Assembly (NCBI RefSeq): GCF_000964465.1
Contig: NZ_BANH01000021.1
Span: 62,001 to 126,000 of the forward strand
Source: Gluconobacter thailandicus F149-1 = NBRC 100600
GTDB lineage: Bacteria; Pseudomonadota; Alphaproteobacteria; Acetobacterales; Acetobacteraceae
DNA length: 64,000 bases
Direction: 5' to 3'
Made by a program: the position numbers and the translations under genes. This document shows positions 24,666 to 33,906 of this stretch, piece after piece. Within the stretch, counting starts at the first letter, position 1; the number at the start of each line of letters is the position of its first letter. The notes under the pieces are model-generated. The model was not told the origin of the DNA and did not search any database. It saw only the letters and a list, made by a program, of their open reading frames with translations.

Positions 24666-26006
24666 TCAGATGATCAGTGATGCACCGAGGCAGAATGTCA
24701 GCCCCAGAACAGCAATGATCGTTTCCAGAACAGACCATGTCTTGATCGTCTGAGGGACGGTCAGACCAAGATATTCCTTCATCTGCCAGAAACCGGCATC
24801 GTTCATGGGACCAAAAGCGACGGAACCTGCCCCCGTGGCGATGACCATCAGTTCAGGCGACACACCCTGCGAGTGAGCGAGAATTGGCCCGGCAATGCCA
24901 GAAGCCGTACTCATGGCGACAGTGGAGGAACCACAGGCCACACGGACGATCGCTGCCAGAAGCCATGCCAGAATCAGAAGTGGCACATGCGCACTGACGG
25001 CGGCATCTGTAATGGCTTTGGATACACCGCTGTCGATCAGTTCACGCCCAAAACCACCGCCCGCACCCACCAGCAGCATGATAAGCGCTGTTGGAGCAAG
25101 GCATTCATTCGTGAAGCGCAGGATCGTCTCGCGGGAAAAGCCACGTGCCAGCCCCAGCACATAGAAGGACATGACCGTTGCCAGAAGCAGTGCGATGTCG
25201 GTGTTGCCAATGAAGTGCAGGAGTGTGTTGAGCATGCTCTTTGGCGTCGTGAAAAGATCTGCCGCTGATCCGATCAGCATGAGGATGACCGGGCAGGTGA
25301 TGGTGAGAACCGTGATGGTGAAGCCCGGCAGATCAGCAGGAATTTCACGGCTGACGAACTGAGCTGCCAGCGCATTCGTCTCAGTGATGGGAACGCGTGG
25401 GCTGATGAAACGCGCAAAAAGTGGGCCAGCAATAGCAGCGATCGGCGTTCCCAGAAGAACACCCCAGAAAATCGTTGTTCCTGTGTTCGCATGATAGGCG
25501 GACAGCGCCAGGAGTGTCGCGGGGTGAGGCGGGATCATCGCATGCGTGACAGATAGCGCTGCTCCCATCGGGAGTGCCACCCGAAGGATGGATGTGTCTG
25601 TCCGCGCGGCAAGCACGAATGCCAACGGGAACAGCAGCACGACCCCGACTTCGAAAAAGACCGGTAAACCGACCAGCAGGCCGATCACCATCATGGCCCA
25701 GTCAATCCTCTGCCGTCCGGCCCGTTCAGAAATGGTCAGGGCAATCCGGTCCGCACCGCCAGATTCCGCAAGCATTTTTCCAAGCATGGTGCCCAAAGCG
25801 ATGATCGTTCCCACATGTCCCAGCACATGCCCTGCGCCAGCTTCGAAAGACGCCACAACCTGATTGGGAGGCATTCCGGCACATAAAGCGAGGAGGAGTG
25901 AAACGCTAAAGAGAACGATAAAGGGATTCAGACGAAAACGTGCAATAAGGACAACCACGGCAATGATTGCGGCTGTCGCCAGCAGAATGGCAAAGGTTGT
26001 TGTCAT
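24666..26006 (-). CDS. gntP: Gluconate:H+ symporter, GntP family
   Basis: 446-aa inner-membrane transporter with about twelve or more hydrophobic helices. Family features are NPFIVLFSVSLLLAL near the start, ESGGADRIA, GLPVFFEVGVVLLFPLAF, PPHPATLLA (the conserved HAMIPPHPA loop) and VACGSSTVAMSTASGIAGP towards the end. It brings gluconate made by periplasmic glucose oxidation into the cytoplasm, where the adjacent dehydrogenase can act. First gene of a two-gene operon; the start is ATG at 26006 with a 410-base divergent region upstream. Confidence 0.92.
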   Translation of the reverse strand: MTTTFAILLATAAIIAVVVLIARFRLNPFIVLFSVSLLLALCAGMPPNQVVASFEAGAGHVLGHVGTIIALGTMLGKMLAESGGADRIALTISERAGRQRIDWAMMVIGLLVGLPVFFEVGVVLLFPLAFVLAARTDTSILRVALPMGAALSVTHAMIPPHPATLLALSAYHANTGTTIFWGVLLGTPIAAIAGPLFARFISPRVPITETNALAAQFVSREIPADLPGFTITVLTITCPVILMLIGSAADLFTTPKSMLNTLLHFIGNTDIALLLATVMSFYVLGLARGFSRETILRFTNECLAPTALIMLLVGAGGGFGRELIDSGVSKAITDAAVSAHVPLLILAWLLAAIVRVACGSSTVAMSTASGIAGPILAHSQGVSPELMVIATGAGSVAFGPMNDAGFWQMKEYLGLTVPQTIKTWSVLETIIAVLGLTFCLGASLII

Positions 26007-26416
26007 ATGGAACGCAGCCCTGTCAGAACGAGAAAGAGGTTCGGAAACGAGAGTAAAAAACAGCGAAATCAGGTCTCCCGAACATTGCCGGCATCACCCA
26101 CAGACCCATACGCCCGATCCCTGAAAATTTTGCTGTAAAGTCTGCGTCATGAACGCAGTAGACGTCTGAACACGGGGTTCGCCATTACGGAAAAATGGAA
26201 AATAGGAAATATGGAGAGCCGAGTTTCCTCAAACTCTTCCTGCATTTTTCCCATTTGTCTCGTCATTCGAGAAACCCTGGTGATGACAGGATGTTGAACG
26301 CAACGTATGCGATCACACGGCGTCAGGATTCTGGCGAAAGGGGCACTATGCCGTAGTCTTGGTTGTTCCATGCTATTTTCACTGCTTCGGCGCCATAGCT
26401 TTCAAGGACAAAGACC
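26007..26416. other. Divergent promoter region between gntP and LLM enzyme
   Basis: About 410 bases with no convincing gene; a minus ORF at 26147-26371 is arginine-rich with no Shine-Dalgarno. A 9-base inverted repeat (GGAAAAATG at 26189-26197, CATTTTTCC at 26243-26251) is separated by 45 bases and could be paired regulator half-sites, but is weak on its own. Confidence 0.4.
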
Positions 26417-27415
26417 ATGATCCCATTTTCTGTTCTTGATCTGTCGATTATTACCCGGGGTTCTGGTCCACGTGAGGCGTTCCGCCATTCAATTGATTTT
26501 GCAAAACGGGCTGAAAGTCTTGGCTTTCACCGATACTGGCTGGCCGAGCATCATGCGATGCCGGGAATTGCGTCTGCTGCCACGGCTGTTCTGATCGGGC
26601 AGATCGCAGGGGCAACGACCCGTATCAGGGTAGGGTCGGGCGGGATTATGCTTCCCAACCATTCACCACTGGTGATTGCCGAGCAGTTCGGAACGCTGGA
26701 AACGCTGTTTCCCGGCCGGATAGATCTCGGTCTGGGCCGCGCACCCGGAGCAGATCAGAGAACGGCTCGTGCGCTCCGCCGTGATCCTGCTGCGCCTGAC
26801 CGTTTTCCTGAAGACGTTGTGGAACTGCTTCATTATTTCGAGCCATCCTCTGAAGAAGATACTCATCTTATCCGAGCCGTGCCGGGTGCCGGGCTTCGCG
26901 TGCCGGTCTGGATTTTGGGCTCGTCTCTGTTTTCCGCCGTTCTGGCCGCCCAACTGGGGCTTCCATATGCGTTTGCTTCCCACTTTGCCCCGGCACAGAT
27001 GGAAGAAGCCATTGCCCTCTATCGCTCACGTTTCGAGCCGTCAGAACGATGTGCCAAACCGCATGTAATGCTGACAGTGAATGTCATTGCCGCAGACGAG
27101 GAGGCTGAGGGAAAGCGCCTTGCAACGTCGCTTTATCAATACTTCATGGCGCTCAGGCGCGGACGGCCGATTGCGTTTCCGCCACCAGTCAGCAACATAC
27201 TGTCTCTTTGGTCTGCCGAAGAGCAGATCATGCTGGAGCAGACATTATCTTACACATTTGCGGGCTCAAAGGAGACTGTCTCCGAGCAGATCCAGTCCTT
27301 TGCTGTTCGTCATAGGCCTGATGAACTCATGATCGCCGTACCTGTTCATGACCATGACAGCCGGTGCCGCTCGCTAGAGCTGACGGCCAAAATCAAGTCC
27401 GGGATTTCAGTCTGA
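26417..27415 (+). CDS. LLM-class flavin-dependent oxidoreductase (MsnO8-like)
   Basis: 332-aa bacterial-luciferase-like TIM barrel. Typical elements: [14 protein letters not shown] at strand 1, [15 protein letters not shown] (the His pair that contacts flavin), [18 protein letters not shown] and [14 protein letters not shown]. Such enzymes use reduced FMN or F420; acetic acid bacteria would use FMNH2 supplied by a separate reductase. Substrate unknown. GGAC-rich purines lie before the ATG. Its last nine bases overlap the 3' end of the TPR gene on the other strand, so it abuts the tail of the nine-gene operon, which starts with another LLM enzyme. Confidence 0.88.
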   Translation: MIPFSVLDLSIITRGSGPREAFRHSIDFAKRAESLGFHRYWLAEHHAMPGIASAATAVLIGQIAGATTRIRVGSGGIMLPNHSPLVIAEQFGTLETLFPGRIDLGLGRAPGADQRTARALRRDPAAPDRFPEDVVELLHYFEPSSEEDTHLIRAVPGAGLRVPVWILGSSLFSAVLAAQLGLPYAFASHFAPAQMEEAIALYRSRFEPSERCAKPHVMLTVNVIAADEEAEGKRLATSLYQYFMALRRGRPIAFPPPVSNILSLWSAEEQIMLEQTLSYTFAGSKETVSEQIQSFAVRHRPDELMIAVPVHDHDSRCRSLELTAKIKSGISV

Positions 27416-28624
27416 AAGCCGACTTAACTGGCGCGTGATATCCTTCCCGATCTGCATGAACAGATCACGTTGGGCATGGCTCCCACCTATATCCTGAAGG
27501 TGAGGGATCGCAGTTTTGAAATATCCCTCAGCAGTGACCGGATCATTGGCCAGGTATGCCTTCAAACCGCGCGCCACCGGAATGCCGACGAGATCCCAGG
27601 CTCGCTGATCAGGAAGGTCCCTGCCTGAAAGATTTTCAATGCGCTGGAGCAGATGCTCTCCCTCCGGTCTGCCAGCTTTCAACAAGCCATACAGATACTG
27701 CAAACTCAGGAAGGGCTGGCTGACATCGTTCTGCCGCGGAGCAAGCCATTCTGCGAGATCTATCCAACGCTGGCCCACATCGGCTCCTGCAAGTTCAAGC
27801 CTCACGAGCAGGGACACAGCCCCCACCTGATCCTGTGAAAAACTGCGTTCTCTGCTCCAGCAGTGCTCATCATAGATCTTGAGCGCGTCTGTTTTCCGCT
27901 TCTGAGCCAGATAAAACAGAGCGAGATGCCACCAGAGATGCGTGTACATGAATGACGTCAGGTGTTTCCAACCTGCTGACTGCGCTTCAAGGAACTCAAT
28001 GCCTTCCTCAATTCGTCCCTGTGTCAAAAAGACATGCGCCAGAGCGTGTTGTGCCCATGGCTCGGATGGGTCCATCTCAAGGGCGCGTTTTGCAGAGCGT
28101 TCAGCCGCGTCCAGGTCATGACACTGCTCGAAACCGAAGGCGAGCATTCCATGCAGCGCAGCCACATCTCCGGCCGCCTTCTCGCTGTTCTGGGCGACAG
28201 CCAACATATCCGTGAAGCGACCCCGGATAAAATCATGATACTGCCGGAGTTTCAGCGTTACCAGATCACGAGGCCACTGAGACAGGATGGTATCCGTCAG
28301 TTCAATAATACGGTCCGGCTCTTCCGCGATGGACGCTTCCAACACAGCGAACAGCAGTTTTTCACGAGGGAGTGCCTGATCACATGAGACCTTTGCCCGG
28401 TCTCGATAACGAAGCGCGTCCGCAGGAATATCACCTGTTTCAGACAGCATCCACAGAAGCCCGGCATAAGTATTGGCCAGACAATCGTCGGATTGATCCG
28501 CGATGCCAAGGATTTCCACCAGCCTGAGATCATAGCCGAGATAGCCCAGGATGAAGGCATTGATCCCGTGCAGCGTCTTCTCGTTTGTGGTGGAAACTTT
28601 GTTACCAAGAACATCCTGACTCAT
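27407..28624 (-). CDS. TPR protein resembling TTC38
   Basis: 405-aa helical-repeat protein with no signal peptide. Repeat units are visible, e.g. [20 protein letters not shown], then [20 protein letters not shown], and [20 protein letters not shown], which is the arrangement of the TTC38 family shared by bacteria and animals. No catalytic residues can be pointed to; such proteins are usually scaffolds or of unknown role. Last gene of the nine-gene operon: its ATG overlaps the stop of the alpha/beta hydrolase (ATGA). Its presence at the end of an uptake and catabolic operon suggests a pathway-specific helper, but that is inference. Confidence 0.75.
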   Translation of the reverse strand: MSQDVLGNKVSTTNEKTLHGINAFILGYLGYDLRLVEILGIADQSDDCLANTYAGLLWMLSETGDIPADALRYRDRAKVSCDQALPREKLLFAVLEASIAEEPDRIIELTDTILSQWPRDLVTLKLRQYHDFIRGRFTDMLAVAQNSEKAAGDVAALHGMLAFGFEQCHDLDAAERSAKRALEMDPSEPWAQHALAHVFLTQGRIEEGIEFLEAQSAGWKHLTSFMYTHLWWHLALFYLAQKRKTDALKIYDEHCWSRERSFSQDQVGAVSLLVRLELAGADVGQRWIDLAEWLAPRQNDVSQPFLSLQYLYGLLKAGRPEGEHLLQRIENLSGRDLPDQRAWDLVGIPVARGLKAYLANDPVTAEGYFKTAIPHLQDIGGSHAQRDLFMQIGKDITRQLSRLSD

Positions 28625-29484
28625 GGGCGCGTATCCTGCTCAAAGGAAAGACGCTGTAGGGCGCTTTCAATAAAGCGGTTCACAATTGCAGGCTGCTCCA
28701 GCATGATCTGATGTCCGCAATTGGCAAGGACCTCGAGAGAGCTTTGCGGAATAAGTGCATGAATTTTCTGTATTTCTACGAGTGGAACAATACCGTCTTC
28801 CTGCCCGGCCAGAATATGAACCGGTCTGCCAAACTGTCGCAAAATCCTGGTGTCGACGGGCTGTGCTCCTGAACGGATAGCATTAATCATGAAGAGGCTA
28901 TTACGCTTTGTAGCCTTACGTTCAGTCTTCAAGATGGTCGGATCAACGCCTGGGGCCCACGCCAGAGCTTCAAAGCGCTTTTGCAGGAAGGGTCGCGCAA
29001 AGGATGCCAGCCAGAATGGCAGTCGGTCCATCCAGTTGCCGAACATCGGCCCTTTGAGAGAGGGAGCAAGAGACGCAGGCCCGAGAAGGATGAGTTCATC
29101 GACAGGAATAATCTGCTCAGCTTGTAGCAGACCCGCAATCCATTCCAGGGTTACGCGGCATCCGAATGAGTGTGCGACGAGGATGCGCTTTGATGAAGGA
29201 TGAGCTTTCAGTATCGAAGCAAGATCCTGGACGGCATAAGAGCTCAGAAAGGCCTGCTCATGCTGGGAGCGCGCACTGTCGCCATGACCGTAAGCATCCC
29301 ATGCGACAAGATTGACGTTTTCCTGAGAAAAACGTTCCCATTGGAAACGCCATTGCTGTCGGTTTCCGCCTAACCCGTGAACGAAAAACAGCGTCGTGTC
29401 GCTGCCCTTCTCAAGCACAGACAGGGCCAGTCGACGTCCGGGAACACGAAAAAAATCCGTAGCTGCGGAAAAAATATCAGCCAT
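28621..29484 (-). CDS. Alpha/beta hydrolase
   Basis: 287-aa cytoplasmic alpha/beta-hydrolase fold enzyme. Oxyanion region FFVHGLGGNRQQW, nucleophile elbow AHSFGC (Ser in the GxSxG-like position, with Ala for the first Gly), acid region LAGQEDGIVP and catalytic His in NCGHQIMLEQP. Likely an esterase or C-C/amide hydrolase. A longer frame reaches 29748 but its first 88 residues are arginine-rich and lie inside the preceding gene; the ATG at 29484 overlaps the upstream stop by eight bases and has AGGGA ten bases ahead. Its stop overlaps the TPR gene start. Confidence 0.83.
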   Translation of the reverse strand: MADIFSAATDFFRVPGRRLALSVLEKGSDTTLFFVHGLGGNRQQWRFQWERFSQENVNLVAWDAYGHGDSARSQHEQAFLSSYAVQDLASILKAHPSSKRILVAHSFGCRVTLEWIAGLLQAEQIIPVDELILLGPASLAPSLKGPMFGNWMDRLPFWLASFARPFLQKRFEALAWAPGVDPTILKTERKATKRNSLFMINAIRSGAQPVDTRILRQFGRPVHILAGQEDGIVPLVEIQKIHALIPQSSLEVLANCGHQIMLEQPAIVNRFIESALQRLSFEQDTRP

Positions 29485-30514
29485 GATCCGCATTTCCCTG
29501 TTTTGTGGCAAAACGTTCCTTCCATGTCGGAAGAAATGGCTCTCCCGGCAAGGGCGAGGCTTCATAAACGCCGCGAGCAATGGCACGAGCCGTGACCTGC
29601 GTCGCTGCGTGCAGGATTTCCGTCCATATTTCCACAGAAGCCGGGGCTGGCGCGCCCCCCGTTGAGACACCGAAGACCGCATCGCCGTCCTGTGGCAGAT
29701 GGGCCGGAAATACACCACGTGCGACCCCATCCTGAGCCAGAATGGCAAGACGCTTTGCCTCAGCTTTTGTCAAAATCGCATCGGTAGCGATGACACCGAT
29801 CGTCGTACCTGCCACATAATTCGGCTTCATACGCAGACGAAGATCGCTCTCTGTCAGCCGTGACGGAAAACCCAAGCCGCCGAATTCATCACCCTGTTCA
29901 AAAGGAGCGCTCCAGAAATGTGGTCCGTCGCCAATTGTTGCTGTTCCGACGGCATTGACAACCATTAGAGCAGCAACAGTATGACCTGACGGCGTGATTG
30001 TGCTCGCAGACCCCAGCCCCCCTCTCAGAGGCGTGGTGGTCGCCCCGGTTCCGGCCCCGGTAGTACCGAGCGCAAACTGGCCACCTTGCGCGGCTTGAGC
30101 GGCCTGATAGCCCAGTTCTGCATAGGGGGAGTACCGGCCCCAGTCTTTGTCGCCGCCATTCACAAGATCAAAAAGGCTTGCCTGAACAACGATGGGGACG
30201 CGGACCTGTTTTTCGGGTGTCGGCAAATGTGCGGCCTGTTCCCGCAACCATGCCTGCACGCCCGAAGTCGCATCGAGACCGTAGGTGGAGCCGCCTGACA
30301 GAACGATTGCATCAATGCCACTCACAATCATTTCCGGTTCCAGCAACGCATTCTCCCTCAATGCTGGTGCTCCCCCCAGAAAACTCCCGGATGCAATCGC
30401 TGGCTGATCGAAGAGTATGGCAGTCACACCCGTTCTCTGGTCAAGGTTCTGGACATTGCCGACGTGTATGCCAGGTACGTCTGTAATGAGATTATTGAGC
30501 GGGCGAAGGGTCAT
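29477..30514 (-). CDS. P1 family peptidase (DmpA/S58 type)
   Basis: 345-aa N-terminal-nucleophile peptidase of the DmpA/BapA family, which cleaves itself before a serine and acts as an aminopeptidase on D-, L- or beta-amino-acid peptides, amides or esters. NNLITDVPGIHVGN at the start and AIVLSGGSTYGLDATSGV are typical; the self-cleavage site is the Gly-Ser in GGLGSAS at about residue 169. No signal peptide, so it is cytoplasmic. A TTG at 30532, overlapping the upstream stop, would add six residues; the ATG at 30514 gives the normal family start MTLRPLNN. Its place after a peptide-type importer suggests that it attacks the imported molecule. Confidence 0.87.
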   Translation of the reverse strand: MTLRPLNNLITDVPGIHVGNVQNLDQRTGVTAILFDQPAIASGSFLGGAPALRENALLEPEMIVSGIDAIVLSGGSTYGLDATSGVQAWLREQAAHLPTPEKQVRVPIVVQASLFDLVNGGDKDWGRYSPYAELGYQAAQAAQGGQFALGTTGAGTGATTTPLRGGLGSASTITPSGHTVAALMVVNAVGTATIGDGPHFWSAPFEQGDEFGGLGFPSRLTESDLRLRMKPNYVAGTTIGVIATDAILTKAEAKRLAILAQDGVARGVFPAHLPQDGDAVFGVSTGGAPAPASVEIWTEILHAATQVTARAIARGVYEASPLPGEPFLPTWKERFATKQGNADHG

Positions 30515-30528
30515 TGTTTGCGTCGTTT

Positions 30529-31302
30529 TCAAAGGCTGGCGGCAATAAGGTCGCGGGTCGTGGACTGTTGAGGGTGATCCAACACTGAAAGAGTGGGGCC
30601 GGTTTCCACAATCCTGCCCTCATCAAGAACAGCAACACGATGAGAAATATGGCGGATAACCGCTAGATCATGGCTGACAAAAATGTAGGAAAGACCATGC
30701 CGCTCCTGAAGGTCCAACAGCAGGTTCAGGACTACAGCCTGCGTCGAAACATCCAGAGCAGAAACTGCCTCATCCGCGATAATGACCGAGGGGCGCGTCA
30801 CAAGGGCCCGCGCAATGGCAATCCGCTGCCTCTGCCCACCGGAGAACATCCGCGGATACCGCTCGGCGCCATCCTGTGGAAGGGCCACATCTGCCAGCAC
30901 CTCAAGAACACGGCGTTCTTTTTCTTCGTTGCTCAGGGCCATCTGATGAAGAGGCTCTTTCACAATCTGCCGTACGGTCTGGCGAGGGTCGAGCGCCCCT
31001 TGAGGGTCCTGAAAGATCATCTGGATCTTTGGGCGAATGTCTTTCCTGACCTGACCTGCAGCATCGCGTAGATCCTTGCCTTGAAACAGGATCTCACCAT
31101 TTTCTGGCTGTGCAAGCCCTGTCAGAATACGGGACAGGGTTGATTTTCCGCTGCCGGAAGAGCCGACAATGCCCAGTGTTTCCTGCTCTGCCACATGAAG
31201 GCTGACGTCCTGTAAAACTGTTTTTCTACGGGAACCAAAGACAGAAGATGTGTGTCCGGATACGCTATATTGAATGTTTCTCGCTTCCAGCAGAACGCTC
31301 AT
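30529..31302 (-). CDS. Peptide-family ABC importer ATPase (DppF-like)
   Basis: 257-aa ATPase of the dipeptide/oligopeptide/nickel importer family. Walker A GSSGSGKST, signature FSGGQRQRIAIARAL, Walker B VIIADEAVSALD and switch His in FVSHDLAVI are all present. It pairs with the next upstream gene to give the two unlike ATPases normal for this family. The ATG start overlaps the stop of the partner ATPase by four bases. The C-terminal tail after VLDHPQQSTTRDLIAASL is short, as in DppF. Confidence 0.9.
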   Translation of the reverse strand: MSVLLEARNIQYSVSGHTSSVFGSRRKTVLQDVSLHVAEQETLGIVGSSGSGKSTLSRILTGLAQPENGEILFQGKDLRDAAGQVRKDIRPKIQMIFQDPQGALDPRQTVRQIVKEPLHQMALSNEEKERRVLEVLADVALPQDGAERYPRMFSGGQRQRIAIARALVTRPSVIIADEAVSALDVSTQAVVLNLLLDLQERHGLSYIFVSHDLAVIRHISHRVAVLDEGRIVETGPTLSVLDHPQQSTTRDLIAASL

Positions 31303-32132
31303 GGCTGAACGCCTTCAGAAACGTCCACGGGAACAGGAATACGTGTCAGAGGTGGATGATTGGTCCCATGCAGTGACATGCCGAGAAGCGCCCGAGTATA
31401 GGGATGTCGAGGTGTATCAAATAGCTGTTCCGTCTCGTTGCTTTCAACAAGGTGGCCCTGCTGAAGAACCAGAACGCGCTGTGCCTGACGTCTGATGACA
31501 CCAAGATCATGGGAAATCATGAGAATCCCCATTTCATGTTCAACCGCCAGTTCCTGCACAAGATCCATCACCTCTGCCTGTGTCCTGCTATCCAGAGCAG
31601 TTGTGAATTCATCAGCGATGAGGAGAGCAGGTTTGCAGGCAATCGCCATTGCAAGAAGAACGCGCTGACGTTGCCCGCCTGACAGTGCGTGCGGATATGA
31701 CTGTGCCGACACGCCAGCATGGCTCAGACCCACACGATCCAGCAACTGCTGGACATGCGTTGCAATGTCTGGTGACGAAAGCGCCCCGTGAAGTTTGAGC
31801 GTATCACCGATCTGTTTGCCGATACGGCGGATCGGGTTGAGCGCTGTCATAGGCTCCTGGAACACCATGGCGATGCGGCGTCCGCGCAGATCACGGAAAT
31901 CGCGCTCGGGAAGGGCGGCAAGATCCTGCCCTTCGAAAATAATCTGCCCAGAAGTTTTGAAGCCGTCCGGGAGAAGCCTCATCAGAGCGCGGGCCAACGT
32001 TGATTTTCCGGAGCCGGACTCACCCGTTACAGCCACGGTCTCGCCAGCGCTTACAGTAAAGGACAGGGGGTGAAGAATGGGTTTCGCCCCAGCCAAAACC
32101 GAGAGTTCTCGAACAGAAAGAAGATCTGTCAC
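31299..32132 (-). CDS. Peptide-family ABC importer ATPase (DppD-like)
   Basis: 277-aa ATPase, partner of the DppF-like subunit. Walker A TGESGSGKST, signature SGGQRQRVLLAMAI, Walker B LLIADEFTTALD and switch His in ISHDLGVI. The DRVGLSHAG...YPHALSGGQ spacing and the TPRHPYTRALLG stretch are family features. The tail after that stretch is short and no cysteine cluster for an iron-sulfur site is visible. Start and stop each overlap neighbours by four bases. Confidence 0.9.
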   Translation of the reverse strand: MTDLLSVRELSVLAGAKPILHPLSFTVSAGETVAVTGESGSGKSTLARALMRLLPDGFKTSGQIIFEGQDLAALPERDFRDLRGRRIAMVFQEPMTALNPIRRIGKQIGDTLKLHGALSSPDIATHVQQLLDRVGLSHAGVSAQSYPHALSGGQRQRVLLAMAIACKPALLIADEFTTALDSRTQAEVMDLVQELAVEHEMGILMISHDLGVIRRQAQRVLVLQQGHLVESNETEQLFDTPRHPYTRALLGMSLHGTNHPPLTRIPVPVDVSEGVQP

Positions 32133-32962
32133 GGCAGGCGCTCCTCGTTACGAGCAAAGGGGCGTTCAAGAAGATCTCTCAAACCATCTCCAAGAAGGTT
32201 GAACCCAAGAACGAGCACCATGACCGTGACACCGGGCACAGCAACCAGAAAGGGATGATCAAAAATGTGAATCTGATAGGATGCCAGAGCCCGCCCCAGA
32301 TCCGGCTGAGGCGGGGGAGCGCCGAGCCCCAGATAGGACAAACCTGCTTCTGACAGGATCGCCAGAGCCAGAGACGTTGATGCATGAACAATCAGGATCG
32401 GCGCGATATTGGGAAGAACATGGCGGATTGTTACCGCGACTGAACCAAAGCCTGCCATTCGTGCGGCTGAGATGTAATCCAGAACAAGAATGGACTGTGC
32501 AGCCTGCTTCGTAATGCGGATCTGTGCGGGAATGCCGAACAGGACGATGGCCAGAATCTCGCCTGTCGCGGATGCACCCTGTGCGGTCACAAGCATGGCC
32601 GCAATAAGAATAGGGGGAAACGCCAGGCCAAGATCTGTAGCACTCATCACGGCCCAACCTCGCTTGCCACCATTCGCGCCAACAAGACCCAGAATGGTGC
32701 CAATAACCGTTGCGAGTACGACGGAAAGCAATGCAATCGCCGTCGTATTGAACGCCCCCGTCAGGACATAGCTGGCAAGGTCTCGTCCAAAAGGGTCAGT
32801 TCCCAGAGGATGAGCCAGAGAAGGCGGAGCATAACGGTTCGGGATGTCGATGAATGGGGCGTGACCGCCGTGCCAGATCCAGGCCATCGTTGCAGGAAAC
32901 AGGCATCCGAGAAGCAGAACGCTTCCGGCAATCAGGCTCTTTGGAGCGCCACGCAAAATCAT
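32129..32962 (-). CDS. Peptide-family ABC importer permease (DppC-like)
   Basis: 277-aa inner-membrane permease with about six hydrophobic helices. Family markers: HPLGTDPFGRDLASYVLTG near residue 52 and the coupling EAA-like loop around YISAARMAGFGSVAVTIRH. It forms the channel with the DppB-like protein encoded just upstream. Four-base overlaps at both ends. Near the C-terminus PGVTVMVLVLGFNLLGDGLRD is the characteristic end of the DppC family. Confidence 0.9.
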   Translation of the reverse strand: MILRGAPKSLIAGSVLLLGCLFPATMAWIWHGGHAPFIDIPNRYAPPSLAHPLGTDPFGRDLASYVLTGAFNTTAIALLSVVLATVIGTILGLVGANGGKRGWAVMSATDLGLAFPPILIAAMLVTAQGASATGEILAIVLFGIPAQIRITKQAAQSILVLDYISAARMAGFGSVAVTIRHVLPNIAPILIVHASTSLALAILSEAGLSYLGLGAPPPQPDLGRALASYQIHIFDHPFLVAVPGVTVMVLVLGFNLLGDGLRDLLERPFARNEERLP

Positions 32963-33906
32963 GCGCTACCTCCTGCCAGACGCGGGTCCAGCCAACGAAT
33001 GAGGATCGAAAGGAACAGGTTCAACAACAGGACGCCGGCAACAATCAGCATGACAAGGTTCTGCACAACCGGAATGTCTCGCTGATTGACAGCCTCCAGA
33101 AGTAGTTTTCCGCAGCCCGGGATGTTGAATACGTTCTCTACGATGATTGAGCCTGTTACGAGAACAGGAAGCTGAATACCAATCAGGGTCAGAACAGGAA
33201 TGACCGCATTGGGAATTGCAACGCGCCACAGAACCCCCTGTCGACTATAGCCTTGGGCTCGAGCGGTGCGGATGAAGTCCTGTTCCAGTGTATCGATCAG
33301 GGACGACCGCATGAACCGGGCAATGATTGCAGCCTGCGGAATGGCGAGGGCGATTGCTGGCAACGTCAGGGCGCGAAGGCCAGAAAAAACGCCATTGTTC
33401 CACCCACTGAATCCCCCTGCGGGAAACCAGCGCAGGGTCAGGGAAAAGAGAAGGGTCATCATCATGGCAAGCCAGAAATCCGGAATGGATTTCAGCAGCT
33501 GAAGCAGCGCCATCAGTGTCAGGTCCAACCGTTTCCCACGGTTGGTTGCGGCGACGGCTCCCACCGGAAGGCCGATGAGAAGAGCCAGAACGGTGGCAAG
33601 CATGATGAGGGGCAGAGTGCTTTGAAAGCGCTCAAGGATCAAACCAGAAATCGGTACGTCATAGACGTAACTCGTTCCTGCATTTCCATGAAGAAGACCA
33701 ACAATCCAGCGAAAATAGCGGGCGACAGGAGACGCATCGAGCCCGAGTTGGTGATGGAAGGCGGCAATGCTCTCGGGGCTGGCGTTCAGACCCAGCATCA
33801 CAGTCGCAGGATCTCCAGGAAGCAGGCTGAGGAGAACAAAAACGATCACGCTGGCAATCGCCAGCACGGCAAGCCGTCCGAAAATAGTTTGAGCAAGACC
33901 AGTCAT
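32959..33906 (-). CDS. Peptide-family ABC importer permease (DppB-like)
   Basis: 315-aa inner-membrane permease. It opens with IFGRLAVLAIASVIVFVLLS and LLPGDPATVMLG, as DppB/OppB/NikB proteins do, and carries the coupling loop RTARAQGYSRQGVLWRVA and GSIIVENVFNIPGCGKLL. The ATG shares one base with the TAA of the binding-protein gene. Substrate class of the family covers peptides, nickel-chelates, opines and some synthetic chelators, so peptide import is not certain. Confidence 0.9.
   Translation of the reverse strand: MTGLAQTIFGRLAVLAIASVIVFVLLSLLPGDPATVMLGLNASPESIAAFHHQLGLDASPVARYFRWIVGLLHGNAGTSYVYDVPISGLILERFQSTLPLIMLATVLALLIGLPVGAVAATNRGKRLDLTLMALLQLLKSIPDFWLAMMMTLLFSLTLRWFPAGGFSGWNNGVFSGLRALTLPAIALAIPQAAIIARFMRSSLIDTLEQDFIRTARAQGYSRQGVLWRVAIPNAVIPVLTLIGIQLPVLVTGSIIVENVFNIPGCGKLLLEAVNQRDIPVVQNLVMLIVAGVLLLNLFLSILIRWLDPRLAGGSA

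Noticed and set aside
26189-26251. Separated 9-base inverted repeat
   Set aside because: Arms are low-complexity A/T-rich and 45 bases apart; could easily occur by chance.
26147-26371. 74-aa minus ORF in the gntP upstream region
   Set aside because: Arginine-rich, no Shine-Dalgarno, no coding-like features.
29485-29748. 88-residue N-terminal extension of the alpha/beta hydrolase
   Set aside because: Arginine/cysteine-rich out-of-frame reading of the P1 peptidase gene; a normal start exists at 29484.
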